The position numbers and the translations under genes were made by a program. From JBECKQ01 sp040235375 (GTDB taxonomy: Bacteria; Planctomycetota; Phycisphaerae; UBA1845): 14,780 bases of DNA. Positions 14,611-14,780 of this stretch are shown here, in pieces. The stretch lies in NCBI GenBank assembly GCA_040235375.1, contig JBECKQ010000083.1:1-14780 (forward strand), written 5' to 3'. Within the stretch, counting starts at the first letter, position 1; each line of letters opens with the position of its first letter. The notes beneath the pieces are model-generated. The model was not told the DNA's origin and did no database searches. It saw only the letters and a list, made by a program, of their open reading frames with translations.

Positions 14611-14780
14611 GACGTGTGATCCTCGGACATGAACCGTTGAAACGACGACAATGAGAACGGCCCGACATTTTGAACCCCCACCCGCAGAACGGCAACCGCC
14701 CCACCACTACCGCACGCTGACCTTCTTTGCCCGACCCACACCGAAAACTGCCACGATTCTGCCACGATTTCGCGGTGACC
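14548..14780 (-). mobile_element. Remnant B of the same integrase-type insertion sequence (runs to window edge)
   Basis: The 233 bases align with 11490-11712 and share GTCCCGACGTGCCGC, CGAGGAGGTGAAGAG, AATGAGAACGG and a final GCGGTGACC. Orientation is the same as remnant A. The two copies differ at many positions, so they are not a recent duplication. Similarity may continue beyond the window. Confidence 0.7.
14748..14769 (+). repeat. Perfect 11-bp tandem repeat near the outer side of remnant B
   Basis: CTGCCACGATT occurs twice in direct tandem (14748-14758 and 14759-14769). Remnant A has one copy followed by CTGCGGTGACC. Short repeats near an element end are often transposase-binding sites; the copy-number difference may also be slippage. 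Confidence 0.7.

Overview
The window looks like bacterial, GC-rich DNA of planctomycete type (phylum Planctomycetota; finer placement is not possible from sequence alone). Three things point that way. The giant secreted protein ends in a dockerin-like EF-hand tail (around D3334). It is a large calcium-binding beta-roll protein built like those reported from planctomycete genomes. The small accessory genes and insertion-sequence fragments also resemble ones seen there. This assignment is inference from remembered families; no search was run.

Layout: (1) 1-126 is the extreme 3' end of an ISL3-like transposase and a probable element end. (2) 127-914 is a long gene-poor leader with a possible decayed frame, a stem-loop and a paired palindromic motif just upstream of the giant gene. 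(3) 915-11000 is one gene of about 10 kb for a 3361-residue exported protein. It has a Sec signal peptide, a 1,800-residue beta-rich region with EF-hand-like loops, then about 1,300 residues of RTX-type nonapeptide repeats, a conserved post-RTX domain and an EF-hand tail. (4) 11001-11885 is non-coding except for a truncated insertion-sequence transposase on the minus strand. (5) 11886-14471 holds a small membrane protein, a small coiled-coil/winged-helix DNA-binding protein and a cyclase-family (kynurenine-formamidase-like) hydrolase with an apparent export signal. (6) 14530-14780 is a second, shorter remnant of the same insertion sequence in the same orientation.

The most notable content lies inside the giant gene. 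After a conventional RTX block, the buried hydrophobic position of the nonapeptide switches abruptly to methionine, with 18 methionines exactly nine residues apart. This block runs into higher-order modules of about 120-145 residues, each opening with a GDN(G/A) motif. One module carries a 64-residue thrombospondin-type-3-like calcium cassette inserted in phase. The protein is probably a very large, calcium-dependent cell-surface or matrix protein; its partners are not shown by this window.

The genes around it do not form an obvious pathway. The two same-orientation insertion-sequence remnants bracketing the 11.5-14.5 kb accessory segment suggest an insertion-rich, rearranged neighbourhood. 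No rRNA, tRNA, CRISPR array or complete mobile element was seen.
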